Assembly: GCA_958421945.1 (NCBI GenBank)
Contig: CATZMZ010000012.1
Span: forward strand, 1-42,259
Direction: 5' to 3'
Length of the DNA stretch: 42,259 nt
From: an uncultured Eubacteriales bacterium
GTDB lineage: Bacteria; Bacillota; Clostridia; Christensenellales; Borkfalkiaceae
Shown: positions 1 to 7,240 of the stretch, piece by piece
Layout of the letters: each line of letters starts with the position of its first letter
Position numbering within the stretch: the stretch's first letter is position 1
Program-made: the position numbers and the translations under genes
Notes under the pieces: generated by a model
The model's input: only the letters and a program-made list of their open reading frames with translations
Told to the model about the DNA's origin: nothing
Databases searched by the model: none

Positions 1-237
1 TGTCATCGTTCCAATCGGGCAGAAGGCGAATCATGTTCTCGGCTTAGCGTTCAAGTTCTATAAAGTCTAAAATGTGGTCGGGTATCTGATAGTCGCAGCA
101 ATCAATTAGGCACCCTAACCAACACAAGCCGGAAGAATTAAAACTCATTTCGGATATGCTCCACCGTAACTCAGAAGCCGGGCTCGTCGTGTTTTGGGTA
201 AAACTTATGCAACGCTGATATCCACACCTTTGCGTGA
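1..237. other. Degraded DNA, no intact gene
   Basis: No intact gene is visible. On the minus strand, about positions 2-120 read as plausible protein (containing DYQIPDHILDFIELER, then a TAA, then AENMIRLLPDWNDD). This suggests a coding fragment interrupted by an in-frame stop and running off the window edge. On the plus strand a 40-codon stretch ending at a TGA near 218 also looks weakly coding. Neither was recognised. I regard the stretch as eroded remnants, in keeping with the broken genes that follow. Confidence 0.3.
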
Positions 238-411
238 AATTATAAATCTTTACTTAAAGTTGTTTACGATTACTCGAATAAATTGGCAGAAGTAAACAAT
301 ATTACTTTTGATAATGAAATACAATTCAACAAACAAGATGTTGGTTCATTAAGTAAAATAAAAACGTGTTTACAATTCCAAAGAAAAGTATTTAGCGAAT
401 TAGCGGCGTAA
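238..411 (+). pseudogene. C-terminal fragment of an unknown protein
   Basis: An open frame of 57 codons starts right after an in-frame TGA (235-237), has no start codon, and ends at TAA 409-411. Its translation looks like real protein: it begins NYKSLLKVVYDYSNKLAEV and ends QFQRKVFSELAA, with helical, charged composition. It is therefore probably the tail of a gene whose front has been lost or frameshifted. I do not recognise the family. It sits beside a truncated tyrosine recombinase, so an origin in a mobile element is possible. Confidence 0.35.
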
Positions 412-458
412 AAAACAATAGAAACCCACAATCAAGTAGGTATCCCAATTTTTTATTC

Positions 459-650
459 CTAAAACAACTTATTTAGTGCATTTAACGCCTTTTCTTGAGT
501 GTCGGGGATAAAGTGACTGTAAACTTGTAAAGTAATGGTTGAGTCGCTATGTCCCATATACTTGCTAACCGTTTGCAACGGAACGTTTTGCGACAATAAT
601 AAACTGCAATACGTATGCCTTAACCCGTGGCAGGAAACTGCTTTACGCAA
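459..650 (-). pseudogene. Truncated tyrosine recombinase (phage-type integrase), C-terminal remnant
   Basis: The 63 residues are the last part of the catalytic domain of a tyrosine recombinase. HGLRHTYCSLL carries the HxLRH box with the second catalytic arginine. GHSDSTITLQVYSH carries the GHS motif and the Tyr nucleophile (VYSH). Full-length integrases are usually 300-400 aa, so some 80% is missing. The apparent start is a TTG preceded directly by two in-frame TAA codons, so this is a remnant rather than a short gene. It marks an old integration event at the left edge of the sugar locus, possibly linked to arrival of neighbouring DNA (inference). Confidence 0.8.
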
Positions 651-661
651 TTATTATCTTT

Positions 662-844
662 ATAAGAACCGTTCCGTATCGAACTGAAAAAAAGATAGTC
701 GGCGCGCTTGCTTACCCTATATTTATGAGGATTTTAATCATCGTGGTCGCCGTGCTGATGCTCGTTCTGGTAGTACCTATGTTCAAGTATACCTTATCGC
801 AAATGGATATCGAGAGAGAAGACTTCAATATCATACGATTATGA
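662..844 (+). pseudogene. Type II secretion/competence F-type membrane protein fragment (GspF/ComGB-like)
   Basis: An open frame with no good start ends at TGA 842-844. It translates to a segment typical of T2SS-F proteins: a charged KK entry, then ALAYPIFMRILIIVVAVLML, then the VVPMF exit of a transmembrane helix. GspF, PilC and ComGB proteins carry two copies of this ~120-aa domain, and here only about 60 residues remain. GspF family proteins are inner-membrane platform proteins of pilus or secretion machines. The stop overlaps the start of the next ORF as ATGA, suggesting that the two were once translationally coupled. The upstream limit is uncertain because the frame runs on through the antisense of the integrase remnant. 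Confidence 0.5.
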
Positions 845-1082
845 CACACACTAAGGCGAATAAATCAAAAATATTAGCGCTTATATTCGGTCTTACGATG
901 TGCCTTGCGCTTATGCTCGGCATAGTATTTGCAAGCCCGACTTTTGCGGTCTATGCGGAAGGCTGCGTCGTCCCCGCGCTCCGGATAACACTTTAAGACA
1001 ATTTGAGAATAATAAGGCGATCGGGCAATTCTTTAAAAATCTCGGAGCAAAAATCAAAGGCTTATTTACCAAAAAGAAATAG
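841..1082 (+). pseudogene. Small secreted protein, apparently frameshifted
   Basis: ATG at 841 (overlapping the previous stop as ATGA) opens a frame with a signal-peptide profile: basic MTHTKANKSK, then a hydrophobic run, then an AxA-like site near FAVYAEG. This frame stops at TAA 991-993 after 50 codons. From roughly 960 a different frame continues to TAG 1080-1082 with credible protein, including APDNTLRQFENNKAIGQFF and a basic lysine-rich tail. A single -1 or +2 shift near 960-985 would join them into one ~80-aa exported peptide. The function is unknown. The shift could be a true mutation or a sequencing error. Confidence 0.4.
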
Positions 1083-1094
1083 AACGATTAAGTA

Positions 1095-1134
1095 AGGGGT
1101 CAGTGACGGTCTTTAAAAACCGCCCCTGACCCCT
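1095..1134. terminator. Hairpin downstream of the broken small gene
   Basis: A perfect 9-bp stem (AGGGGTCAG at 1095-1103 with CTGACCCCT at 1126-1134) encloses a smaller GGT/ACC pairing. It lies 12 nt after the stop at 1082. A-rich rather than T-rich DNA follows on the plus strand, so it is not a textbook intrinsic terminator. Confidence 0.35.
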
Positions 1135-1172
1135 AAAAACCCTTTACCCTGAAAACTCCTCAAAACCCCTTT

Positions 1173-1200
1173 AATCCCCTTACTCTTTAAGGGGATTTTC
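1173..1200 (+). terminator. Possible intrinsic terminator
   Basis: Stem AATCCCC (1173-1179) with GGGGATT (1191-1197) is followed by a short TTT-C. It probably ends transcription from the remnant region before the repeat and the converging AraC gene. The short T tract keeps confidence moderate. Confidence 0.45.
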
Positions 1201-1372
1201 TAAGGATTAAAATATAGTCGCTGCCGCGGAGATTGCCACGTCGCTACGCTCCTCGCAATGACGTAAAAACGTTGCCTGTCAAAGGCGGTTGGTGTCAGAA
1301 TGGCGAAAAGCGAGGAATTGAAGCACGCCGTCGCGGAGATTGCTACGTCGCTACGCTCCTCGTAATGACGTA
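1201..1372. repeat. Composite dispersed repeat, left copy
   Basis: A ~172-nt unit contains two tandem copies of a ~45-nt core (1221-1264 and 1327-1372) with the motif CGCGGAGATTGC and GTCGCTACGCTCCTCG followed by an ATGACGTA end. About 60 nt separate them. A nearly identical ~175-nt unit with the same internal order lies at 25807-25981. Both sit just beyond the 3' end of an AraC-type gene on the minus strand. The core has terminal ATTGC/GCAAT complementarity and could fold as RNA. Similar short repeats occur in many bacterial genomes as I recall them. There is no coding potential. Confidence 0.75.
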
Positions 1373-1404
1373 AAGGGAAAAAAGAGATTCTTTCAAAAAA
1401 ACCG

Positions 1405-2250
1405 TCAGGGGTGCTTCGGGGGCGGGGTGGTTTTGTTCCACGCGCGGTATTGCTTCGGTGAACATCTCTGCTTTTGCTTAAACCGAACGTAAAAACTTTT
1501 ATTGTCCGTAAACCCGCACTTTATCGCGATATCCGTGATTTTTTCGTTAGTCGACGTTAATAAAAACATTGCCTTCTCAAGACGATATCGTATTAAATAT
1601 TCGATTATAGAAATGGAATACTGTTGCTTGAATATTTTTGACAAATACGTTCTGTCCATATGCAGCGCGTCGGCGATAATCGAAACGTTAATGGGTTCGG
1701 CGTAATTTTTATGAATAAACTCTTGCACGGTCCTTACGTGTTCAGCGGATTTATTTTCGACGCGCGTTTCCGTAATCGTTCTGTCAAGCAAGAGATTTAA
1801 CAGCGATAAAAACTGAATTTGTCTTTTAATATAGTTGTTTATCGAGTTGTTAAACGACAGGTTATAAATTTTTTTAAAATATCCGGATATTTTCGAATCG
1901 TCGCACTCGATGACGGGATTACTCTCCGAAAAACCTATTTTGGAAAGAATAACGGGACAGTTTATGCCGTAAAACGCGATATAATAGAATTTTAGCGGGC
2001 TTGTTTTTGACGACACCGTATGCGTTACGGATTTGGTCGGAATTAAAAACAGGCTGTTTTTTCGTACGCGATACCTTTTATCGTTGACGAAAAAGTCGCC
2101 CTCGCCGCTGTAAACGTATTCGAGAACGAAATAGCTTAATCCGCTATGCACCATGTCGTAATTTTTCCGCTTTTCCACGCCGATATGCTGAATCGTAATA
2201 TCCAGCGAAAACGGGTTAAACGGTACGAATGCGTTAAAAGTTTTTACCAT
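1405..2250 (-). CDS. AraC-family transcriptional regulator 1
   Basis: This is a DNA-binding regulator, probably activating the sugar locus that starts at 2500 on the opposite strand. Residues ~1-130 look like the AraC-type cupin sensor domain. Residues ~180-275 form the double helix-turn-helix domain, with INVSIIADALHMDRTYLSKI as the first HTH and ITDIAIKCGFTDNKSFYVRF as the second. The 281-aa length is normal for the family. I chose ATG 2250 because AAGGAG lies 6 nt upstream on the minus strand; a TTG at 2256 is too close to that site. The ligand is presumably a sugar or oligosaccharide from the glycan (inference). Its 3' end is followed by the composite repeat. Confidence 0.9.
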   Translation of the reverse strand: MVKTFNAFVPFNPFSLDITIQHIGVEKRKNYDMVHSGLSYFVLEYVYSGEGDFFVNDKRYRVRKNSLFLIPTKSVTHTVSSKTSPLKFYYIAFYGINCPVILSKIGFSESNPVIECDDSKISGYFKKIYNLSFNNSINNYIKRQIQFLSLLNLLLDRTITETRVENKSAEHVRTVQEFIHKNYAEPINVSIIADALHMDRTYLSKIFKQQYSISIIEYLIRYRLEKAMFLLTSTNEKITDIAIKCGFTDNKSFYVRFKQKQRCSPKQYRAWNKTTPPPKHP

Positions 2251-2349
2251 TTTCAACTCCTTAAACGGCTTTTTATAGCTGTTTATTTTTTTGTCACGGC
2301 AAATATTATGCCGAAAAACTCACAAGCTTATAAGTGTCCGACAATTTAA

Positions 2350-2377
2350 ATTATATATCTAAAACAAAATTAGTCAA
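2350..2377 (-). promoter_or_regulatory. Promoter of AraC regulator 1
   Basis: On the minus strand TTGACT (2377-2372) is followed after 16 nt by TATAAT (2355-2350). This is close to the sigma-A consensus and gives a leader of roughly 90 nt before ATG 2250. An inverted repeat CGGCA-N7-TGCCG (2297-2313) lies in that leader and may be an operator. Confidence 0.55.
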
Positions 2378-2405
2378 GAAAAAACAACAAAAATAATATT
2401 ATTTT

Positions 2406-2439
2406 TTGCAAAAAGGGATAGAAACGGGTAAATTATAAT
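2406..2439 (+). promoter_or_regulatory. Candidate promoter of the block 1 operon
   Basis: TTGCAA (2406-2411) is followed after 17 nt by TAAATT (2429-2434). A perfect TATAAT (2434-2439) overlaps but is 22 nt from that -35. Either can serve as the -10. A weak or badly spaced -35 fits a promoter needing an activator such as the divergent AraC protein. The start codon at 2500 has a strong GGGAGGT at 2488-2494. Confidence 0.45.
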
Positions 2440-2499
2440 GATACAATTTATTCGCAAATCCAAAAAATATGGGAAAACCATAAAACAGGGAGGTAAAAT

Positions 2500-4299
2500 A
2501 TGAAAAGATTAGCAAAGATTCTCGGCGTGGCGATGTGCGGAGTAACGATATTAAGCTCCGTTGCGTGCGGCGGAAAAGTTATCGACAGTATTCGCTCCGA
2601 CAGAGAGCAAATCTACGTCAACGTTTATAACGGCGGCATGGGTACGGAATGGTTTAACAACCTGAAAAACGAGTGGAACGCTGCCAACGAAAAATACGAG
2701 ATTATTCCCGATATGCAAAAGAAGGAAACTTCGGATATCAAAGCGGAAATCGAGGCGGGCGTGTCATCGAAATCGACAAGTCCGTTATGCTATTTTTCCA
2801 TTTCGTCTAACCTTAAAAGCGTTATCAATATGGACGGTTTTTTGGATATTTCCGACATGCTCGATAAAAAGCCCGACGGGGACGGCGGTATGACGGTTAA
2901 AGAAAAAATGGCAGAATATTACGACGACTGGATGGTCGTTGCGTCAAGCGACTTGAAAGACGGAACGTATTTGCTGCCCTGGAACGAGTCTATGAACGGC
3001 TTTATTTATAATCACGACGACTTTCTGACCGCGGGGTGGTTACATTACGCGCAGAACACCGAGGAGGTGCGCAACGCGTTGACGGAGCAGGGCATTAAAT
3101 TCGAGGAAAGCGGCGAAAGGCTCGTTTTCGTCAGCTCGGAAAAGGAAACCAACTATAAAGAAGGCGGATATATTTTAAGAGCGGGCAAAGACGGCAAGTA
3201 CGGGACTTACGACGACGGACAGCCGATAACGACGGCAGAGTGGTCGTCGATGTTAAAGAAAATCGCGACGATTCCCACAAGCGAATTCGGTTCTGCCAAG
3301 CCGTTTATCTGGACGGGTTATCACGAATCGCAGTACACGTCCTATTTACAATGGGCGATGATGGCGCAATATTCCGGCACGCAGTTCGTAAAAGATTTCT
3401 GCACGCACGACAGCGAGGGCAGGACTTATCCGATGCATAACGGCGCGGAAGCGTCCTGGTCGATTGACGACGGTTATAAGGCGTACGGCGCGGAAGCGTC
3501 CTATCAGGCAATGAAATTTTATTCCGATTATTTAATGCAGTCGGGGTACAGACACGCCGCCGCGGACGATAACTCCGTGGACCACGGCACGGCGCAGAGT
3601 AAATACATTTACGGCAACAGAAAAGAAAAGTCTAATCCGTACAGCGCAATGATAATAGAGGGTTCTTGGTGGGAAAACGAGGCGAGACCGTCGTTTGCCG
3701 CGAACGATAAACTCTATCCCGAGCGTTCGTTCGGAAAGTGCGATTACAGATATATGCTCCTGCCCGATTTCGAAGGCGGCGTTCAGGCGTTCGGCAACGG
3801 AAAGGGTACGGCGGTGGCTATTTCGGAAGCAAGCGCTTTCTGTATCGTTAAGCCGACCGATTACGACACGCAGGCGGCAAAGGATAAGATAGAAGCGTTA
3901 AAGGATTTCCTGCTTTTCACCTTAAAAGAGGAAAACCTCAGAAAAACCACGGTATTGACGGGCGTTGTCAGACCGTATAAATACACTCTTACGAAAGAGG
4001 ACAGAGAAAAAATGACGCCGTTCGCGAGAAATAACTTCGACGTGTATATGGACACAGAAAATATTTCGAGAGTCAGGTCGAACGTTTATTCTACTACTCC
4101 GATAAATTACGCGACGACGGGCTTTACGATTTACCCCGTATGGGCGGAAATATCGTACAGTTGTATCGTTAAAGGGTTGAGAGGCGTTAAGAACGACGTT
4201 GACGGACTGTTTGACTCTTCTGCCGCATACGTTACGGCGGACAGTTGGTCGACACTCGTTAAACAAGCGCGCGCAAACGGGTTTTATACTAACAAATAA
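2500..4299 (+). CDS. Extracellular sugar-binding lipoprotein of a CUT1-type ABC transporter
   Basis: This is the substrate receptor of the importer encoded by the next two genes. A signal peptide ends in lipobox SSVAC with Cys23 as the lipidation site, so the protein is anchored on the outer face of the membrane. At 599 aa it is longer than the usual ~420-450 aa family 1 binding protein. It resembles in size the LplA/YtcQ/YesO-type receptors linked to complex plant-glycan oligosaccharides. The mature N terminus (VYVN-like beta strand, then EWFNNLKNEWNAANEKYE) is typical of family 1 receptors. It heads the operon, 17 nt before the first permease gene. The ligand cannot be read from the sequence. 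Confidence 0.88.
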   Translation: MKRLAKILGVAMCGVTILSSVACGGKVIDSIRSDREQIYVNVYNGGMGTEWFNNLKNEWNAANEKYEIIPDMQKKETSDIKAEIEAGVSSKSTSPLCYFSISSNLKSVINMDGFLDISDMLDKKPDGDGGMTVKEKMAEYYDDWMVVASSDLKDGTYLLPWNESMNGFIYNHDDFLTAGWLHYAQNTEEVRNALTEQGIKFEESGERLVFVSSEKETNYKEGGYILRAGKDGKYGTYDDGQPITTAEWSSMLKKIATIPTSEFGSAKPFIWTGYHESQYTSYLQWAMMAQYSGTQFVKDFCTHDSEGRTYPMHNGAEASWSIDDGYKAYGAEASYQAMKFYSDYLMQSGYRHAAADDNSVDHGTAQSKYIYGNRKEKSNPYSAMIIEGSWWENEARPSFAANDKLYPERSFGKCDYRYMLLPDFEGGVQAFGNGKGTAVAISEASAFCIVKPTDYDTQAAKDKIEALKDFLLFTLKEENLRKTTVLTGVVRPYKYTLTKEDREKMTPFARNNFDVYMDTENISRVRSNVYSTTPINYATTGFTIYPVWAEISYSCIVKGLRGVKNDVDGLFDSSAAYVTADSWSTLVKQARANGFYTNK

Positions 4300-4316
4300 A
4301 GGAAGCTTTTAACAAG

Positions 4317-5240
4317 ATGAAAAAAATTGCGGCGACGAATAAAAACAAAAGAAACAACTATTTGTTTATATTCCTTTGTTTATTATATCCTATGGGCGTT
4401 TGGCTGTTCTTTTTTGTAACGGTCAACTCCACTTCGATAATAATGTCTTTTCAAAATATAGACTTTTACGGCAATACGAGCTGGGCGGGATTATCAAACT
4501 TTAAGGAGTTTATCAGGCAGTCGTTCAGTAACGGCGGGATTGTTTATATAAGCGTGATAAACTCTATTCTGCGCTGGATAATATGCCTCGTTATAAGCTT
4601 GCCGCTGTATCTGATATTCGCGTATTACATTTTCAAAAAGACGCCGGGCGCGAAATGGGTAAGAAACATTTCCATGGTAACGAGATTGATACCGGGCATG
4701 GTCATGTCATTGCTGTTTAAAAACTTTATTTCGAACGCGTTGCCTGCCGTTATGCTCGACGTTTTCGGCAAGGAAATAGGAAACCTGTTCTCCGAAAGCG
4801 GAAACCCGTTCGCGATTTCGTTGTTTTACGATATCTGGCTTTCCTTCGCGACGAGTCTTATCGTTTATCCTAACGCTATGAACGCGATAGGCGACGAGGT
4901 TTTCGAAAGCGCGCAGTTAGACGGCGTAGATAACATCTTTACGGAAATGTGGTGCATAATTCTTCCGCTTATTTTCCCGACGATTTCTACCTTTTTAATT
5001 ACCGGCTTTGCGGGGATTTTTACCGAGAGCGGTTCTCTCGTAACGTTCTGGATGAACGACGCGCCCGCCGCAACCTATAATATGGGCTATTATTATTACG
5101 TTCAGGTTATGAAGAACACGGACAATCAGATGGGTTATCCTTTGCTGTCGGCAGGCGGTCTTCTGATGACGCTTATTATCGCGCCGCTGACGAATTTGCT
5201 GAAATATTTACTTGAAAAATACGGCCCGGGAGAGGATTGA
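4317..5240 (+). CDS. Sugar ABC transporter permease 1 (MalF/LplB-like)
   Basis: This is an inner-membrane permease of 307 aa with about six hydrophobic segments. The cytoplasmic EAA loop lies near residues 192-222 (FESAQLDGVDNIFTEMW, then ILPLIFPT), where it contacts the ATPase. The N terminus is short and basic, followed by a first membrane helix, as in the LplB/UgpA group. It pairs with the adjacent second permease and the receptor upstream. The stop codon (5238-5240) is 2 nt before the preferred start of the next gene. No ATP-binding subunit is encoded nearby, so a shared MsmK-type ATPase elsewhere is expected. Confidence 0.92.
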   Translation: MKKIAATNKNKRNNYLFIFLCLLYPMGVWLFFFVTVNSTSIIMSFQNIDFYGNTSWAGLSNFKEFIRQSFSNGGIVYISVINSILRWIICLVISLPLYLIFAYYIFKKTPGAKWVRNISMVTRLIPGMVMSLLFKNFISNALPAVMLDVFGKEIGNLFSESGNPFAISLFYDIWLSFATSLIVYPNAMNAIGDEVFESAQLDGVDNIFTEMWCIILPLIFPTISTFLITGFAGIFTESGSLVTFWMNDAPAATYNMGYYYYVQVMKNTDNQMGYPLLSAGGLLMTLIIAPLTNLLKYLLEKYGPGED

Positions 5241-5242
5241 AA

Positions 5243-6157
5243 ATGAAATTTATTACGAATAAAGCGTCGGAAAGCACGCTTAAAAAGATTTCTAAAATTT
5301 TCGGCGTTATCGTTATGATAATAATGGTAATTTATTGCATAAGCCTGCTGATTCCGTTGTTCTGGATGATAATATCGAGCTTCAAATCGCAAGACGATTT
5401 TATTCTGCACGCGTATCAGCTGCCCGTGGAATGGAAATTCTCCAACTACGCCGAGCTGTTTGAAAAATTCCGTATGCGCGTTACCAAATGGGGCGTGGGA
5501 ACGGTCGAATACGGGCTGCCCGATATGTTGTTTTACTCTCTGGCGTATTCGATTTGCTGGCCGATGATTCAGGTGTTTTTCTACACTCTGTGCGCTTACG
5601 TTATTTCGAGATTCGATTTCCCTGGGAAGAATTTTATTTACGCTTTGGGTATTTTTCTTATGATAACGCCCATTATCGGAACGTTTCCCGCGTCGATGAA
5701 AATACACAAGGCGTTGGGGCTGTACGATAATTTTCTGGGCAGAATGCTATTGCAGGGCAGCGGAACGTTTTACGGGTTTAACTTTATTCTTATGTACGGC
5801 GCGTGGAAAAGCATTCCGTGGGCTTATGCGGAGGCGGCGTATATCGACGGCGCGTCTAACCTTAAAGTTTATTTAAAGGTTATGTTTCCGCTGATTGTGC
5901 CCACCGCCGCTGTGTTATTCGTTCTTTCGTTTTTAAACTGCTGGACGAATTACATTGACTTTTTGGTATGGTTTCCGTCCTATCCTAATCTGGCGGTAGG
6001 AATGTACCTGTTTCAGTATAACGCAAGTTTATATATGGTAGGAACGCCCATCGTTCTTGCGGGATTCGCCGTGCTGGCTATCCCGACCACGATTTTATAT
6101 CTGCTTTCTCAAAAGCTTATTATGTCGAAGCTTAACGTGGGCGGTTTGAAAGGTTAA
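5243..6157 (+). CDS. Sugar ABC transporter permease 2 (MalG/LplC-like)
   Basis: This is the second membrane subunit of the importer, 304 aa from the preferred start. It has about six membrane spans and a clear EAA motif near residues 195-220 (YAEAAYIDGASNLKVYLKV), the hallmark of the MalG/LplC family. An in-frame TTG at 5237 would overlap the previous gene by 4 nt. ATG 5243 is better placed behind GAGAGG at 5231-5235 and gives the usual basic start MKFITNKASE. The two permeases plus the lipoprotein receptor make up a CUT1 oligosaccharide importer lacking its own ATPase gene in the window. Confidence 0.92.
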   Translation: MKFITNKASESTLKKISKIFGVIVMIIMVIYCISLLIPLFWMIISSFKSQDDFILHAYQLPVEWKFSNYAELFEKFRMRVTKWGVGTVEYGLPDMLFYSLAYSICWPMIQVFFYTLCAYVISRFDFPGKNFIYALGIFLMITPIIGTFPASMKIHKALGLYDNFLGRMLLQGSGTFYGFNFILMYGAWKSIPWAYAEAAYIDGASNLKVYLKVMFPLIVPTAAVLFVLSFLNCWTNYIDFLVWFPSYPNLAVGMYLFQYNASLYMVGTPIVLAGFAVLAIPTTILYLLSQKLIMSKLNVGGLKG

Positions 6158-6172
6158 AAAAAGGAGGAAAAA

Positions 6173-7234
6173 ATGAAAAAGGCAATTAAAAGACTTATCG
6201 CTTTAACTATGCTTTCGGCATCGCTTGCATTAACCGCGTTTACGGGGTGCGGCGAGTCAAAGCCCGAGATAAAACAAAACCTGAAATACGACGTAACCGA
6301 TAAAACGGAAGCGTTTTTCATCGACGCCGACCAAGCGTCTGCCGTCAGCATCGACGGCAAGCTTTTAACGGCGGACGAATACGTCGTTAAAAACGGTTAC
6401 ATTCTGCTCGACGAGGGCATTTACGCCTCGCTCGGCAAGGGCGAACACGCCATCGCTTTAACGGCGGACGGCAAAACGACAACTTTCAAACTTACCGTTA
6501 CCGACGACGCGGATTTAAGCTACGTTCTGCCCGAAATCGCGGACGTGGTGTTCGTCGGTTCGAGTCTGCCGAAGGTTTCGTTTTTCAACGACGTGCAGAG
6601 CAGGGAGGTTGTCTATTCGTTAAAAATCAACGGCGCGGAATGTGCTTTGACTGACGACGGGCAGCTTAATCATATAAACAGCCTCGCTGCGGGCGATTGC
6701 GAATACTCGATAAAAATCACGCGCAACGGCAAGGAAATAGAAAACAAGGTTTACAGATTTAAAACCACCGATAACGTCGTGGCGCTTTCGGGCGGGGCGG
6801 GCGTGTATTTCGGCGAAAAGGCTCTTTCGATTGCCAAGGACGTTGACTCCAAAAACGATAACGTGCCCTGCATAAAATTAGAAAGGACGTCATGGGACGC
6901 GGCGTCGTTCGTTTTCAATAACGAATTCGTTTCGGGCTGCATTGAAAAGGGTTTAACGAAAGTTACGCTCGAATACAGGTTAGATTACGTGCATCCGAAC
7001 GTCAGTTCGGCAAATCAAAGCGCGTTCAATCCGCAAATATATAACAGTCAAACGGAAACGTCGGTTCTGCTCGGCAATAATTTCGGTGCGGTTACGGCAT
7101 CGACGGATTACAGAACGGCAAGCTTTACTTTTAAGAACGGGCAGAAACTTCTCGAAAACGAAAGCTTCCGCATCTCAACCATAAATTTCACCGCGGTGTT
7201 TTATGTTAAATCTATAACTTTTTCAAGGGGATAA
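6173..7234 (+). CDS. Lipoprotein with an unnamed C-terminal module
   Basis: A 353-aa surface lipoprotein with signal peptide ending ALTAFTGC, Cys26 being lipidated. Residues ~35-200 look like two beta-sandwich (Ig-like) domains, with the turn DLSYVLPEIADVVFVGSS between them. Residues ~205-353 form a module also found at the C terminus of the proteins at 12799 and 22627. Its most conserved part is RTSWDAASFVFNNEF followed by EKGLTKVTLEY, and it ends in a strand YVKSITFSRG. A carbohydrate-binding role on the cell surface is the natural guess from context, but no known binding family was recognised. An AAGGAGG site precedes the start, and the gene follows the permease by 15 nt. Confidence 0.75.
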   Translation: MKKAIKRLIALTMLSASLALTAFTGCGESKPEIKQNLKYDVTDKTEAFFIDADQASAVSIDGKLLTADEYVVKNGYILLDEGIYASLGKGEHAIALTADGKTTTFKLTVTDDADLSYVLPEIADVVFVGSSLPKVSFFNDVQSREVVYSLKINGAECALTDDGQLNHINSLAAGDCEYSIKITRNGKEIENKVYRFKTTDNVVALSGGAGVYFGEKALSIAKDVDSKNDNVPCIKLERTSWDAASFVFNNEFVSGCIEKGLTKVTLEYRLDYVHPNVSSANQSAFNPQIYNSQTETSVLLGNNFGAVTASTDYRTASFTFKNGQKLLENESFRISTINFTAVFYVKSITFSRG

Positions 7235-7240
7235 GCGAAT

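Noticed and set aside
900..1082. Independent 60-aa gene
   Set aside because: Its first third is an out-of-frame reading of a signal peptide encoded from 841; a frameshifted single gene explains both halves better.
1201..1372. CRISPR array
   Set aside because: Only two core copies, with ~60-nt spacing and a spacer that is itself repeated at 25807-25981; no cas genes nearby.
5135..5707. 190-codon open frame on the minus strand
   Set aside because: It lies wholly antisense to the two permease genes, which have clear family motifs; its own translation is repetitive in Arg, His and Phe and matches nothing.
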